Source: Bog-473 sp963824195
GTDB taxonomy: Bacteria; Actinomycetota; Acidimicrobiia; Acidimicrobiales; RAAP-2
Direction of reading: 5' to 3'
Length of the DNA stretch: 64,000 nucleotides
NCBI GenBank assembly: GCA_963824195.1
Contig: CAWGOJ010000025.1
Location: 89,767-153,766, forward strand
Shown here: one piece after another, positions 41,839 through 50,405 of the stretch
Position numbering within the stretch: position 1 is the first letter of the stretch
Layout: every line of letters starts with the position of its first letter
Made by a program: the position numbers and the translations under genes
Notes under the pieces: model-generated
What the model was told of the DNA's origin: nothing
Seen by the model: the letters and a program-made list of their open reading frames with translations, nothing else
Databases searched by the model: none

Positions 41839-43069
41839 ATGGCCATGTCCGACGCCCAGGAGTACGACCCGTTCGCCGCCTTCGACGACGTCATCGCGGG
41901 CACGACGCGGGACCCGTATCCCGACTTCATCGCCCTCCGCCGCGACACGCCCGTCCGCAAGGGCCTGACCATATCGCCCGAGGCGCTCCCCGAGGGCATG
42001 GACGTCGAACCGGGATGGATCGCCTACCGCTACGAGGACTGCTCGCGCATCCTGCGGGACGCCAAGACCTTCACCTCGACCGGCTACGACACCACCATCG
42101 GCATGGTGATGGGTCACATGATCCTCGGCATGGACGACCCCGAGCACCGCAGTCACAGGAACCTGGTGGCGCATGCGTTCCGGGAGCGGGCGCTGGCGCG
42201 CTGGGAGCCCGAGTTCATCGGCCCCAGTAATCGACGGGCAGATCGACCGCTTCGCTGCCGACGGCCAGGCGGACCTGGTCCGCCAGCTGACCTTCGAGTT
42301 CCCGGTGCGGGTGATCTCGCGGCTCCTCGGTCTCCCCGAGGAGGACTTCCCCCAGTTCCAGCGCTGGTCGGTCGAGCTCATCGGGCTGGTGGCCGACATC
42401 GACCGCGGACTGGCCGCCTCCGAGTCGCTGCGCGAGTACTTCGCTCAGGTGGTCGCGGAGCGCCGGGCCCGGCCGGCCGAGGACGTCATCAGCGACCTCG
42501 TCTCGGCCGAGGTCGACGGCGAGAAGCTGACCGACGAGGCCATCTACTCGTTCCTGCGCCTCCTGCTGCCGGCGGGCGCCGAGACAACGTACCGCTCGTC
42601 GGGCAACCTGCTCTACCTGCTGCTCACCCACCCCGACCAGCTCGAGGCCGTGCGCACCGACCGCTCGCTGCTCCCCCAGGCCATTGAGGAGGGCCTGCGC
42701 TACGAGCCGCCGCTGCTCACCATCAACCGGACCACCACCTGTGAGGTCGAGCTCGCCGGGATGTCGCTCGGCCCGGGCGAGAGCATCACCCCGCACATTG
42801 GCTCGGCCAACCATGACGAGACCCGTTGGGACGACCCCGAGACGTTCGACATCTTCCGCCCGTCGCTCCCCCATATCGCGTTCGCGCACGGACCGCACAT
42901 GTGCCTGGGCATGCATCTCGCCCGGCTCGAGACGCGCGCGCTCCTCAACCGCGTCCTCGATCGGCTACCGGGCCTGGCCCTCGACCCTGGCCACTCGGAC
43001 CCCCACATCCGGGGTGACGTGTTCCGCTCGCCCACCTCGTTGCCGGTGACGTTCCGCGCTGCTGCGTGA
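41839..43069 (+). pseudogene. Cytochrome P450 with one frameshift
   Basis: Reads as a P450 of about 409 residues after correcting one base. The first 130 residues, from DPFAAFDDVIAGTTRDPYPDFIALRRDTPV to ERALARWEPEFIGP, are in one frame. VIDGQIDRFAADGQADLVRQLTFEFPVRVISRLLG onward is in the +1 frame: I-helix AGAETT, ExxR EGLR, haem loop FAHGPHMCLGMHLARLE. The break is at CCCC (42222-42225); three Cs restore it. Sequence on both sides is well conserved, so this is either a base-call error or a fresh mutation. GGGAGGGAG precedes the ATG. Confidence 0.87.
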
Positions 43070-43265
43070 CGTTCGCCGACGACATCCTCACCGAGCCCGA
43101 GCCGGGCGTGCCGCAGCTCTTCTACCGCCTGCACTAGCGCACCCGCATCACCAAGCCGGGCCGACGGGCGGCATCGTGCTCACCTTGTCCATCCCCCGGG
43201 GCCAGGTGGCGACGGCCGGCGGCACCGCTGCGTCAGACGCCGCCCCCGGCGACCAACCCGGTGGC

Positions 43266-43916
43266 TCAGACGATCTGACGCACCTCGACCTCGCCGCCCC
43301 GGGCGACGAGGACCGTGGTGACCATCGACGGCGGGAACAGGCCGTGCGAGACCACGCCCGGCACGGCGTCGAGCCACTCGGCCAGCAGCGCCGGATCGGT
43401 GACGTCGCCGTGGTAGTCGGCCAGGATGCCGCCGTCCGGGGTGGGGGGAGCGTCCCGGAGCACGGCCCCGGACAGCGCGTGCAGCGTGGCGGCCAGCCCG
43501 AAGGCGAGGAGCTCGAGCGGGACGGGCGGGTGGAGCCGGTCCACCGCCTTGTCCGACGAGACGATGACGACGAAGCGGTCGGCGGCGGCGGCCACGATCC
43601 GCTCGCGGGTGTGCGCGCCTCCCCCGCCCTTGACCAGCCAGCCGGCCGGGTCGACCTGGTCGGCCCCGTCGATGGCCAGGTCGAGGCGATCGATGTCGGA
43701 GAACGGCCGCACGTCGAGGCCATTGGCGACCGCGAGCTCCGCCGTCGCCGGCGACGTGGCCACGCAGGAGATCGCCAGCCGCCGCCGGCCGAGTGCAGGG
43801 ACGAGCTCGGCGACCGTCGTGCCCGTCCCGAGGCCCACCCGCATGCCGTCCTCGACCAGCGCGGCCGCAGCCAGCGCGGCGGCGCGCTTCTCGGCGCTGA
43901 TGTCGGGCACCGTCAC
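43266..43916 (-). CDS. rpiA: Ribose-5-phosphate isomerase A
   Basis: Interconverts ribose-5-phosphate and ribulose-5-phosphate in the pentose phosphate pathway. The 216-residue protein has the three RpiA signatures: GLGTGTTVAELVPAL near the N-terminus (phosphate binding), DLAIDGADQVD, and LVKGGGGAHTRERIVAA with the catalytic region. VIVSSDKAVDRLHPP follows. Actinobacteria more often use RpiB, so RpiA here is of some taxonomic interest. GTG start; it lies 13 bp after the acyl-CoA dehydrogenase stop. The 128 bp between it and the P450 hold no recognisable gene except a tiny frame noted in findings. Confidence 0.9.
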   Translation of the reverse strand: MTVPDISAEKRAAALAAAALVEDGMRVGLGTGTTVAELVPALGRRRLAISCVATSPATAELAVANGLDVRPFSDIDRLDLAIDGADQVDPAGWLVKGGGGAHTRERIVAAAADRFVVIVSSDKAVDRLHPPVPLELLAFGLAATLHALSGAVLRDAPPTPDGGILADYHGDVTDPALLAEWLDAVPGVVSHGLFPPSMVTTVLVARGGEVEVRQIV

Positions 43917-43929
43917 GGCCGGGAGGGGC

Positions 43930-45120
43930 TCAGCTGCGCGGGACGTCCTTCCACGGCAGCTCCTTGTCGGTGCGGACGTCGCCTGGGAGACCGAGCACCC
44001 GCTCTCCCAGGATGTTGCGCATCACCTCGGAGGTGCCGCCTTCGATGGAGTTGGCCCGCACGCGCAGGAAGAGCTTGTGCACATCGGGCGATCCCATCCC
44101 GACCAGGTCCGGGCGGACCATCGGGTAGCCCGCCGGGAACAGCATGGCGTCATTGCCCAGCAGGTCCATGCACAGGTCGTAGACGCGCTTGTTCTCCTCG
44201 GCGTAGGCGAGCTTGGCCACCGAGCCCTCGGGCCCCGGTGTACCGGCCTTGCGGGTCTGGGAGGCCCGCATGTTGGTCATGGAGAGCGCCTCGCTACGGA
44301 TGTAGCTCGAGACCACCCGGTCGCGCAGCGCGAGGGCGTGCGGCGACGTGTCCCCCTGCCAGCGCTCCTTCCAGATCCGGATCGCCTCGGCGACGGGGCC
44401 GCCGCCCCGGCGGGTGACCGCGCCACCGATGGAGACCCGTTCGTTCATGAGCGTAGTCACGGCCACGCGCCACCCTTCGCCCTCGGCGCCGATGCGCGCG
44501 CTGTCGGGCATGCGCACGTCGGTGAAGAAGACCTCGTTGAATTCGGCCTCTCCGGTGATCTGGAACAGGGGGCGCACCTCGACGCCCGGCGCCTTCATGT
44601 CGACCAGGAAGGCCGTCATCCCCTTGTGCTTGGGCACGTCGGGGTTCGTACGCGCCACGATCAACCCGAACGACGAGATGTGCGCCAGCGTGGTCCACAC
44701 CTTCTGCCCGTTCAGCAGCCACTCGTCACCGTCGCGCTCGGCTCGGGTCGACAGCCCGGCGACGTCAGAGCCGGCTCCCGGCTCGCTGAAGAGCTGGCAC
44801 CAGATCTCCTCGTTGTCGAAGAGCGGGCGCAGGTAACGGGCCTTCTGCTCGGGCGTCCCGTGGGTGGCGATGGTCGGCGCGCACATGCCGTAGCCGATGG
44901 GGTTGCGCACCCCAGCAACGGGGGCGCCCCCCTCGTGCAGGCGAGACTGCGCACGCTGGTGGTCCCTGGGCGTCAGGCCCAGGCCGCCGCAGTCGGGCGG
45001 GAAGTGCAACCAGGCCAGGCCACGGTCGAACTGCTCCCCCAGGAACTGCTGCGCCGGCGTCGTAGCGGGTGGGAAGTCGGCCAGCAGACCGTCAACCAAT
45101 TCGTCGACGTTCGCACTCAT
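43930..45120 (-). CDS. Acyl-CoA dehydrogenase
   Basis: A 396-residue FAD enzyme for alpha,beta-dehydrogenation of an acyl-CoA. WCQLFSEPGAGSDVAGLSTRAERDGDEWLLNGQKVWTT is the first family signature; LIVARTNPDVPKHKGMTAFLVDMKAPGVEVRP and FNEVFFTDVRMPDSARIG follow; and the C-terminal SIEGGTSEVMRNILGERVLGLPGD is the second signature. The IEGGTSE context and the lack of the usual catalytic Glu pattern of short-chain enzymes suggest the FadE group acting on sterol side chains or branched acids. ATG start, with rpiA downstream. Divergent from an alpha/beta hydrolase gene. Confidence 0.9.
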   Translation of the reverse strand: MSANVDELVDGLLADFPPATTPAQQFLGEQFDRGLAWLHFPPDCGGLGLTPRDHQRAQSRLHEGGAPVAGVRNPIGYGMCAPTIATHGTPEQKARYLRPLFDNEEIWCQLFSEPGAGSDVAGLSTRAERDGDEWLLNGQKVWTTLAHISSFGLIVARTNPDVPKHKGMTAFLVDMKAPGVEVRPLFQITGEAEFNEVFFTDVRMPDSARIGAEGEGWRVAVTTLMNERVSIGGAVTRRGGGPVAEAIRIWKERWQGDTSPHALALRDRVVSSYIRSEALSMTNMRASQTRKAGTPGPEGSVAKLAYAEENKRVYDLCMDLLGNDAMLFPAGYPMVRPDLVGMGSPDVHKLFLRVRANSIEGGTSEVMRNILGERVLGLPGDVRTDKELPWKDVPRS

Positions 45121-45227
45121 GCCCGCACCCTATAGCGTGCTCTCGTGCGGGCACCTGCCCACCTTCGAACGATCCGGCACGCCGCTGGGGTCCCTGGCCC
45201 GGCCGGCGGGAACGCAGCGCCGCGGGC

Positions 45228-46124
45228 GTGACGGGATCCGTGGCCCTTCCCGACGGGAGGGAGCTCGCCTACGAGGAGTTCGGGGACCCCGCGGGCTTCC
45301 CCGTCCTCAGCTTCCACGGGGGACTGAGCTCCCGCCTCGACGCCGCCCCCGCCCACGGGGCGGCGGTGGCCAAGGGGGTACGTCTGGTCTCCCCTGACCG
45401 GCCCGGCCTCGGACTGTCCACTTACCAGCCGGGGCGCCGCCTCACCGACTGGCCGGCCGACGTCGAACGGCTCGTCGACGCCCTAGGCATCGGCCGCTTC
45501 GCCGTCATGGGCTGGTCGGCCGGCGGCGCCTACGCCGCGGTGTGTGCCGCCAAGATGCCCGGTCGCGTCACCGCCGCGGCGCTCCTCTCGAGCGCGGTGC
45601 CGCTCGACCTCTACGGCACCATGCGAGGCCTCACCTTGGAGGATCGCACCCTCTTGGTGCTGGCGCGGCGGGCGCCCTGGCTGGCCTCCGCCGTGATGAA
45701 GGTCAGCATCCTCAGCACCAGCAACGCCCGGCTGCTGCGCGCCGCGATGCGTTCGTTCCCGCCCGCCGACCGCTCCATCCTCACCGAGTGGGGCACGCCC
45801 GACCATGCCCTGGCCTTCGTCCGCGAGGCCGTGCGCCAGGGGACCGAGGGCTGCGTGCAGGACTACCGCATCTTCGGCGACCCTTGGGGCTTCTCCCTCG
45901 AGGAGATCAAGGTCCCCGTCCAGATCTGGGAGGGTGCCGACGACCGCACGGGGCCGCCGGGCTACCGCGCCTTCCTGCAGGCGCACATCGCGCACGCCAC
46001 CGTTACCGTCGTCCCCGGCGAGGGCCACCTGTCGTTGCTGCCGCATCAGGCGCCCGCGATCTTCGCCGCACTGCTCGGTGGCGACCACGACGCCGAGTCG
46101 ACGGCGCGGTGGAACGTGGGGTAG
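45228..46124 (+). CDS. Alpha/beta hydrolase
   Basis: A 298-residue serine hydrolase: VALPDGRELAYEEFGDPAGFPVLSFHGGLSSRLD at the N-terminus, nucleophile Ser in VMGWSAGGAYAAVCAAKMPGRV, acid likely in VQIWEGADDRTGP, and His in VVPGEGHLSLLPHQ. The family contains proline-iminopeptidase-like and lactone- or ester-hydrolysing enzymes. The GTG start is where similarity begins; upstream codons in frame are Arg/Pro-rich. No clear ribosome-binding site. Divergent from the acyl-CoA dehydrogenase gene. The 207 bp after it, before the convergent His-rich protein gene, hold nothing recognisable. Confidence 0.8.
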   Translation: MTGSVALPDGRELAYEEFGDPAGFPVLSFHGGLSSRLDAAPAHGAAVAKGVRLVSPDRPGLGLSTYQPGRRLTDWPADVERLVDALGIGRFAVMGWSAGGAYAAVCAAKMPGRVTAAALLSSAVPLDLYGTMRGLTLEDRTLLVLARRAPWLASAVMKVSILSTSNARLLRAAMRSFPPADRSILTEWGTPDHALAFVREAVRQGTEGCVQDYRIFGDPWGFSLEEIKVPVQIWEGADDRTGPPGYRAFLQAHIAHATVTVVPGEGHLSLLPHQAPAIFAALLGGDHDAESTARWNVG

Positions 46125-46331
46125 GCAAGATCATGGACCGCCGGGTCTCGAGGGAGACCCGGGCGTGGACGGCCACGTCGTGCGGACCATCACCTTGGAG
46201 GGGATGCACCCCCAGTTCGGGCACCGACGAGCTCCGCCTCGATGCCGGCCACCTCGAGACCCTTTCGCCAGCTTGCCGGCGACCTCCGCCGGAACCCAGA
46301 CCGACGACGACCGCATCGACCTCCACGGGAG

Positions 46332-47147
46332 CTACAGCTGTCCCCAGTTGGTCACCTGGACCGGGGCGACGATCGGCGTGCCCACGTCGAGCTGGATCTG
46401 GTAATGGTCACCGAGCGGCAGGTTGGCGGGGTTGCCGGTGTAGATGCCGGCCTTCTTGCCTGGGGACGTGAAGAACACGGTCACCTTGCCGGAGGCGGGC
46501 CCGACCTGGGTGGTGCTGAGCGGCTGCCCCCACTCGTCGAAGAACTGACCGAGGGTGAAGCTGGTCGACGTGCTGGGCGACTCGATGTGGACGATCCCGT
46601 CGTACGCGTGCACGTGGAGCCAGTAGAAGCAGCTTCCCGTCTCGACGAAGGGGCCCTGCGCGGTCTGCACGGCCTGGAAGCCGGGGATGCCGATGCCGTA
46701 GGGGATCACCTGCGTCTTGCCGTTCACGAAGATCGTGAGGTGTGTGTGGACATGGACGACCGTCTGCTCACCGGCCTGGCACTGCACGCCGTCGACCGTC
46801 TGGCCCGTGGCCGCGTTGATGAGGGTGGCCAGCTTCGGGCCGCTGGGGACGGGGATGCCTTCGGGCCCGGGCGAGCCGGCCGGCGGCTGCACCCAGGTGG
46901 ACGACATGGACGCCGGGATGGCCTGGACGGGCACGTGCGGGTTCTTGAACTGGGGCGGCACGGGGCCCGAGCCGCTGCCTCCCACCTGGGTGATGATCAC
47001 CACCACGACGGCGATGACCGCCACCACACCGCCCACCCGGATGCCGATGCGCATCCGCTTCTTGCGAAGCTCGGCGGCGCGTTTCTCCGCCGCGCGACGC
47101 TGGTTCTCGGTCCTGCGCTGGGCTTTCGACTGCTTCCCGCTGGTCAT
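46332..47147 (-). CDS. Membrane-anchored extracellular protein with conserved histidine clusters
   Basis: A 271-residue protein with a very basic cytoplasmic N-terminus (KQSKAQRRTENQRRAAEKRAAELRKKRMR), one membrane helix (IGIRVGGVVAVIAVVVVIITQVG) and an extracellular domain. That domain has two His clusters, VVHVHTHLTIFVNGK and CFYWLHVHAYDGIVHIESP, two cysteines (about 123 and 168) and SFTLGQFFDEWGQPLS. The same pattern occurs in many environmental bacteria without known function. The His spacing suggests copper or zinc binding, possibly in a cupredoxin-like or oxidase-assembly role. This is inference. The ATG overlaps the stop of the preceding gene as ATGA. Confidence 0.7.
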   Translation of the reverse strand: MTSGKQSKAQRRTENQRRAAEKRAAELRKKRMRIGIRVGGVVAVIAVVVVIITQVGGSGSGPVPPQFKNPHVPVQAIPASMSSTWVQPPAGSPGPEGIPVPSGPKLATLINAATGQTVDGVQCQAGEQTVVHVHTHLTIFVNGKTQVIPYGIGIPGFQAVQTAQGPFVETGSCFYWLHVHAYDGIVHIESPSTSTSFTLGQFFDEWGQPLSTTQVGPASGKVTVFFTSPGKKAGIYTGNPANLPLGDHYQIQLDVGTPIVAPVQVTNWGQL

Positions 47148-47794
47148 TGGGGCGTCAGCGTAGCGAACCAGTCCCAGCGAAAGGCATCAACGCGCTCCAG
47201 AGGACCGGCCCATTCGGGTCGCTCCCTCCCGGACCCCGTGCACGCGGGCCCGAGCGCGGCGGCCGCCTGCCACAGGTCGCCGTCGACGAAGGCCACCGTG
47301 ACGGTGCGCCCACCCTCTGCGTCGGCGAACTGCCAGGCTCCGGCGACCCCGTGCTGGTCGACGAGCGCGGCGCCGTCGACCGGCGGTCCCACGACGACGT
47401 AGACGCCCTGCGAAGGGCGGAAGGGGACCGCCCCGCTGGACACGGCCACGCGGGGGGCGGCCCACTGCCCGACGACCTCGAAGGGCCCCGAGAGAAGGGA
47501 CCGCCGTGCGGCGAAGAAGCGGTCCTCGGCGGCCAGGCGCTCCGCCAGGGCGAAGAACCCGGGCAGGGAGCCCTCGTCACGCATCAGATAGAGCGTCATG
47601 TAGTGGAACGGCTCGAGGAGCGTGGTGGTGGCGGCCTCGGCGGCGCGGCACCGCGGGGAGCGCACCCAGCGCTGGCCGAACGTGATGCCGTCGACCGTGA
47701 ACTGCTCAGGCAGATGGTCGAGCTGATGCCAGGCGTTGTAGGCCTCGTGGCCCGAGGGGTCGGTGATTTCGGTGAACGAGAAGAAACCCAGCAC
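47144..47794 (-). CDS. Dimeric alpha-beta-barrel-like protein of unknown function
   Basis: A 216-residue protein. The opening LGFFSFTEITDPSGHEAYNAWHQLDHLPEQFTVDGITFGQRW resembles the EthD/stress-responsive alpha-beta-barrel motif, where the HLPE helix lines the pocket. PFHYMTLYLMRDEGSLPGFFALAERL may be the second half. The GTG start is preceded by TACCCT and 6 bp, suggesting a leaderless mRNA. Its stop overlaps the start of the His-rich membrane protein. The divergent CoA-transferase gene begins 40 bp away. Function unknown. Confidence 0.6.
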   Translation of the reverse strand: MLGFFSFTEITDPSGHEAYNAWHQLDHLPEQFTVDGITFGQRWVRSPRCRAAEAATTTLLEPFHYMTLYLMRDEGSLPGFFALAERLAAEDRFFAARRSLLSGPFEVVGQWAAPRVAVSSGAVPFRPSQGVYVVVGPPVDGAALVDQHGVAGAWQFADAEGGRTVTVAFVDGDLWQAAAALGPACTGSGRERPEWAGPLERVDAFRWDWFATLTPQ

Positions 47795-47834
47795 ACGATG
47801 AGGGTACCGCTCCGGATGCAAGACTCTGCGGGCT

Positions 47835-48857
47835 ATGACAGCTGCGACGGGGCTCCTTTCCGGCCTTCGGGTGCTCGACCTGAGCATCTGGCGACCGGGT
47901 CCCTACGCGACGTCGTTGCTGGTGGCGCTCGGGGCCGACGTGCTCAAGGTGGAGCCTCCGGGCGGTGACCCGATGCGCCACTACGCGGGGCTCTTCGAGG
48001 CCGTCAACGCCGGCAAGCGCAGCGTCGTCCTCGACCTGAAGGGCGATGCCGGGCGCGAGCGGGCCCTGGCCCTGGCCGAGCAGGCGGACGTCGTGGTGGA
48101 GGGCTTCCGGCCCGGAGTGATGGCCCGCCTCGGCATGGACGACGCCGCGGTGCGGGCCCTCAACCCGGCCATCGTCTACTGCTCCATCTCGGGCTACGGG
48201 CAAGGGGGTGACCGCGCCCCACTCCCCGGGCACGACGTCAACTACCAGGCGTGGGCTGGCGCGCTCACCCCCGAGGGGGGCACCGCCGCCCTGCCGCCAC
48301 TGCCGAGCGCCGACCTGGCCGCCGGCATGACCGCCGCGTTCGGGATCTGCGCCGCCGTCATCGGGCGCGCGGCGAGCGGTCGGGGGACCTACCTCGACAT
48401 CTCCATGACCGACGTGATGGCGACCTGGACGGGGAGCGCCGGAGCCGGGTCCGCCGACCCTGCGGAGGCCGCCGCGACGCCCGGGTACGGCCTCTTCGCC
48501 ACCACCGACGGCGGCCAGGTGGCGCTGGGGGTGGTGAACGAGCAGCACTTCTGGGACGCGCTCTGCGGCGAGCTCGGCCTCGGCGCGCTGGCGGGGCTCG
48601 ACTTCGAGGAGCGGACCCGGCGCGGCGCGGAGCTGCAGCAGGCCGTCGGCGCCTCGGTCGCGACCCGGGAGCGGGACCAGCTGGTCGCCGTGCTCGCCGC
48701 CGCGGGCGTGCCCGTGGCCCCGGTGCTGGACCGCAGCGGCATGCTGGCCAGCGCCCCGTTCCCCACCTTCCCCATTCGGCTGCCCCGGCCCGACGCCGCA
48801 CCGGCCGTCCCGGCGCTCGACCAGCACCGAGGGGAGGGCTTCGGCGAGCGCCCGTGA
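47835..48857 (+). CDS. CaiB/BaiF-type (class III) CoA transferase
   Basis: A 340-residue CoA transferase that moves CoA between carboxylic acids through an aspartyl intermediate. LSGLRVLDLSIWRPGPYATSLLVALGADVLKVEPPGGDPMR is the typical start, NAGKRSVVLDLKG and VVVEGFRPGVMARLG follow, and GHDVNYQAWAG contains the catalytic Asp. GTYLDISMTDVMATW is the second conserved block. At 340 residues it is shorter than formyl-CoA transferase (about 430) and closer to alpha-methylacyl-CoA racemase-like members, so racemase activity is an alternative. ATG start. Confidence 0.86.
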   Translation: MTAATGLLSGLRVLDLSIWRPGPYATSLLVALGADVLKVEPPGGDPMRHYAGLFEAVNAGKRSVVLDLKGDAGRERALALAEQADVVVEGFRPGVMARLGMDDAAVRALNPAIVYCSISGYGQGGDRAPLPGHDVNYQAWAGALTPEGGTAALPPLPSADLAAGMTAAFGICAAVIGRAASGRGTYLDISMTDVMATWTGSAGAGSADPAEAAATPGYGLFATTDGGQVALGVVNEQHFWDALCGELGLGALAGLDFEERTRRGAELQQAVGASVATRERDQLVAVLAAAGVPVAPVLDRSGMLASAPFPTFPIRLPRPDAAPAVPALDQHRGEGFGERP

Positions 48858-48909
48858 TACCGGTCAGCCCACTGCGATGCTGTTACGTTGCGGGCGGCCC
48901 ATCGACGTC

Positions 48910-49398
48910 ATGACCCAGATCTCCGACCTCCTCACCGCCAATCAGGGCTACGCCGCCGCGCGTGCCAACGTCGCCGATCCGCGTCCGGGGCGCCGTCTGG
49001 CGGTCGTCACGTGCATGGATGCCCGCATCGACGTGTTCGCCGTGTTGGGTCTGCACCTCGGGGAGGCGCACGTGATACGCAACGCGGGCGGACGTGTCAC
49101 CGACGACGTGCTGCGCAGCCTGGCGCTCTCGAGCGGGGTGCTCGGCGTAGACACCGCGGTGGTGATGCAGCACACCAAGTGCGGCCTGGCCGGGGTGAGC
49201 GACGCCGAGCTGCGCGAGCTCACCGGGGCCGATCTGGGCTTCTTCCCCATTGACGACCACGCCGCCGCGCTGCGCGAGGACGTGGACCTGCTGGCCCGGA
49301 CGCCGTACCTGGCCCGGCTGCGGATGATCGCTGGCCTCATCTACGACGTCGAGAGCGGGGAGCTCACCGATGTCGTCCACCGGGAGAGGCCGGGCTGA
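48910..49398 (+). CDS. Beta-class carbonic anhydrase
   Basis: Hydrates CO2 to bicarbonate with zinc. The 162-residue protein has Cys35-x-Asp37-x-Arg39 in AVVTCMDARIDVF, IRNAGGRVTDD, and His88-x-x-Cys91 in QHTKCGLAG, giving the C-H-C zinc site. The length matches the short beta-CA type of mycobacteria (MtcA1-like). The ATG start lacks a strong ribosome-binding site; an in-frame upstream start would add 11 residues. It follows the CoA transferase by 52 bp and precedes the hydroxyacid dehydrogenase by 13 bp. Confidence 0.9.
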   Translation: MTQISDLLTANQGYAAARANVADPRPGRRLAVVTCMDARIDVFAVLGLHLGEAHVIRNAGGRVTDDVLRSLALSSGVLGVDTAVVMQHTKCGLAGVSDAELRELTGADLGFFPIDDHAAALREDVDLLARTPYLARLRMIAGLIYDVESGELTDVVHRERPG

Positions 49399-49411
49399 GG
49401 ACCGGGGCGCG

Positions 49412-50331
49412 GTGAGGGTCGCCATCCTCGACGACTGGTTCGACACGCTCCGGACCCTCCCCTGCTTCGAGAAGCTGGCCGGGCACGACGTCACCGTCTT
49501 CACCGACCACATCGGAGACATCGAGACGTTGGCGCGCCGGCTCGCGGCGGGAGGCACCGTCCTGATCCGCGACGCACGGAGATCCGGACCCCGCTCCTGG
49601 AGCGGCTGCCGCGGCTCCGCCTGATCAGCCAGCGCAGCGTCTACCCGCACATCGACGTCGACACCTGCACCGCGCTGGGCATCGTGGTCAGCTCGGATCA
49701 GCACTCCGCCACACCCTCCTACGCCGCCGCGGAGCTCACGTGGGCCCTCGTGCTGGCGGCCATGCGCCAACTGCCCCAGCAGGTCGGCTCGCTGCGCGCC
49801 GGGCACTGGCAGGCCGGCGTCGGGCGAACACTGAGGGGCCGGACCCTCGGGATCTACGGCTACGGCCGCATCGGCCAGGTGGTCGCCGGATACGGTCGGG
49901 CCTTCAGCATGGACGTCCTCGTCTGGTCGCGCCCCGAGTCCCTCGAGCGGGCCCGCAGGGACGGTATCGCTACGGCGCGGGACCGCGCCGAACTCTTCTC
50001 GGCCTGTGACGTGGTCTCGCTGCACCTGCGACTCGTGCCCGCCACCAGGGGGATCGTCTCACCGGTGGATCTGGCGGGCATGCGTCCCGACACGCTGCTG
50101 GTGAACACCAGCCGGGCCGGCCTCATTGAGCCTGGAGCTCTGGTCACCGCACTGCGAGCGGGGCGGCCCGGCATGGCGGCCGTCGACGTCTTCGAGACCG
50201 AGCCCCTCCTCGACCGGGCCGACCCCCTGCTCAGCATGGAGAACGTGGTCTGCACCCCGCACATCGGCTATGTGACCCGGGAGGAGTGGGAAGTACAGTT
50301 CAGCTCCGTCTTTGATCAGCTGAACGCCTAG
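49412..50331 (+). pseudogene. D-isomer-specific 2-hydroxyacid dehydrogenase with one frameshift
   Basis: Reads as a 2-hydroxyacid dehydrogenase of about 306 residues after restoring one base. VRVAILDDWFDTLRTLPCFEKLAGHDVTVF is in the first frame. EIRTPLLERLPRLRLISQRSVYPHIDVDTC onward, with cofactor loop GIYGYGRIGQVVAGYG, LLVNTSRAGLIEPG (catalytic Arg region), DVFETEPLL and catalytic His in TPHIGYVTREEWE, is in another. A single deleted base near 49571-49575 accounts for it. All catalytic residues survive. Likely NAD(H)-dependent reduction of a 2-keto acid, or a phosphoglycerate-dehydrogenase-like role. Confidence 0.84.
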
Positions 50332-50405
50332 CGGACGGCGCACCGACCAACGTAGTGAACCCCGACGTATTGGCACACCCCCGGTGCCGACCCTAAGGAG
50401 CTCAG

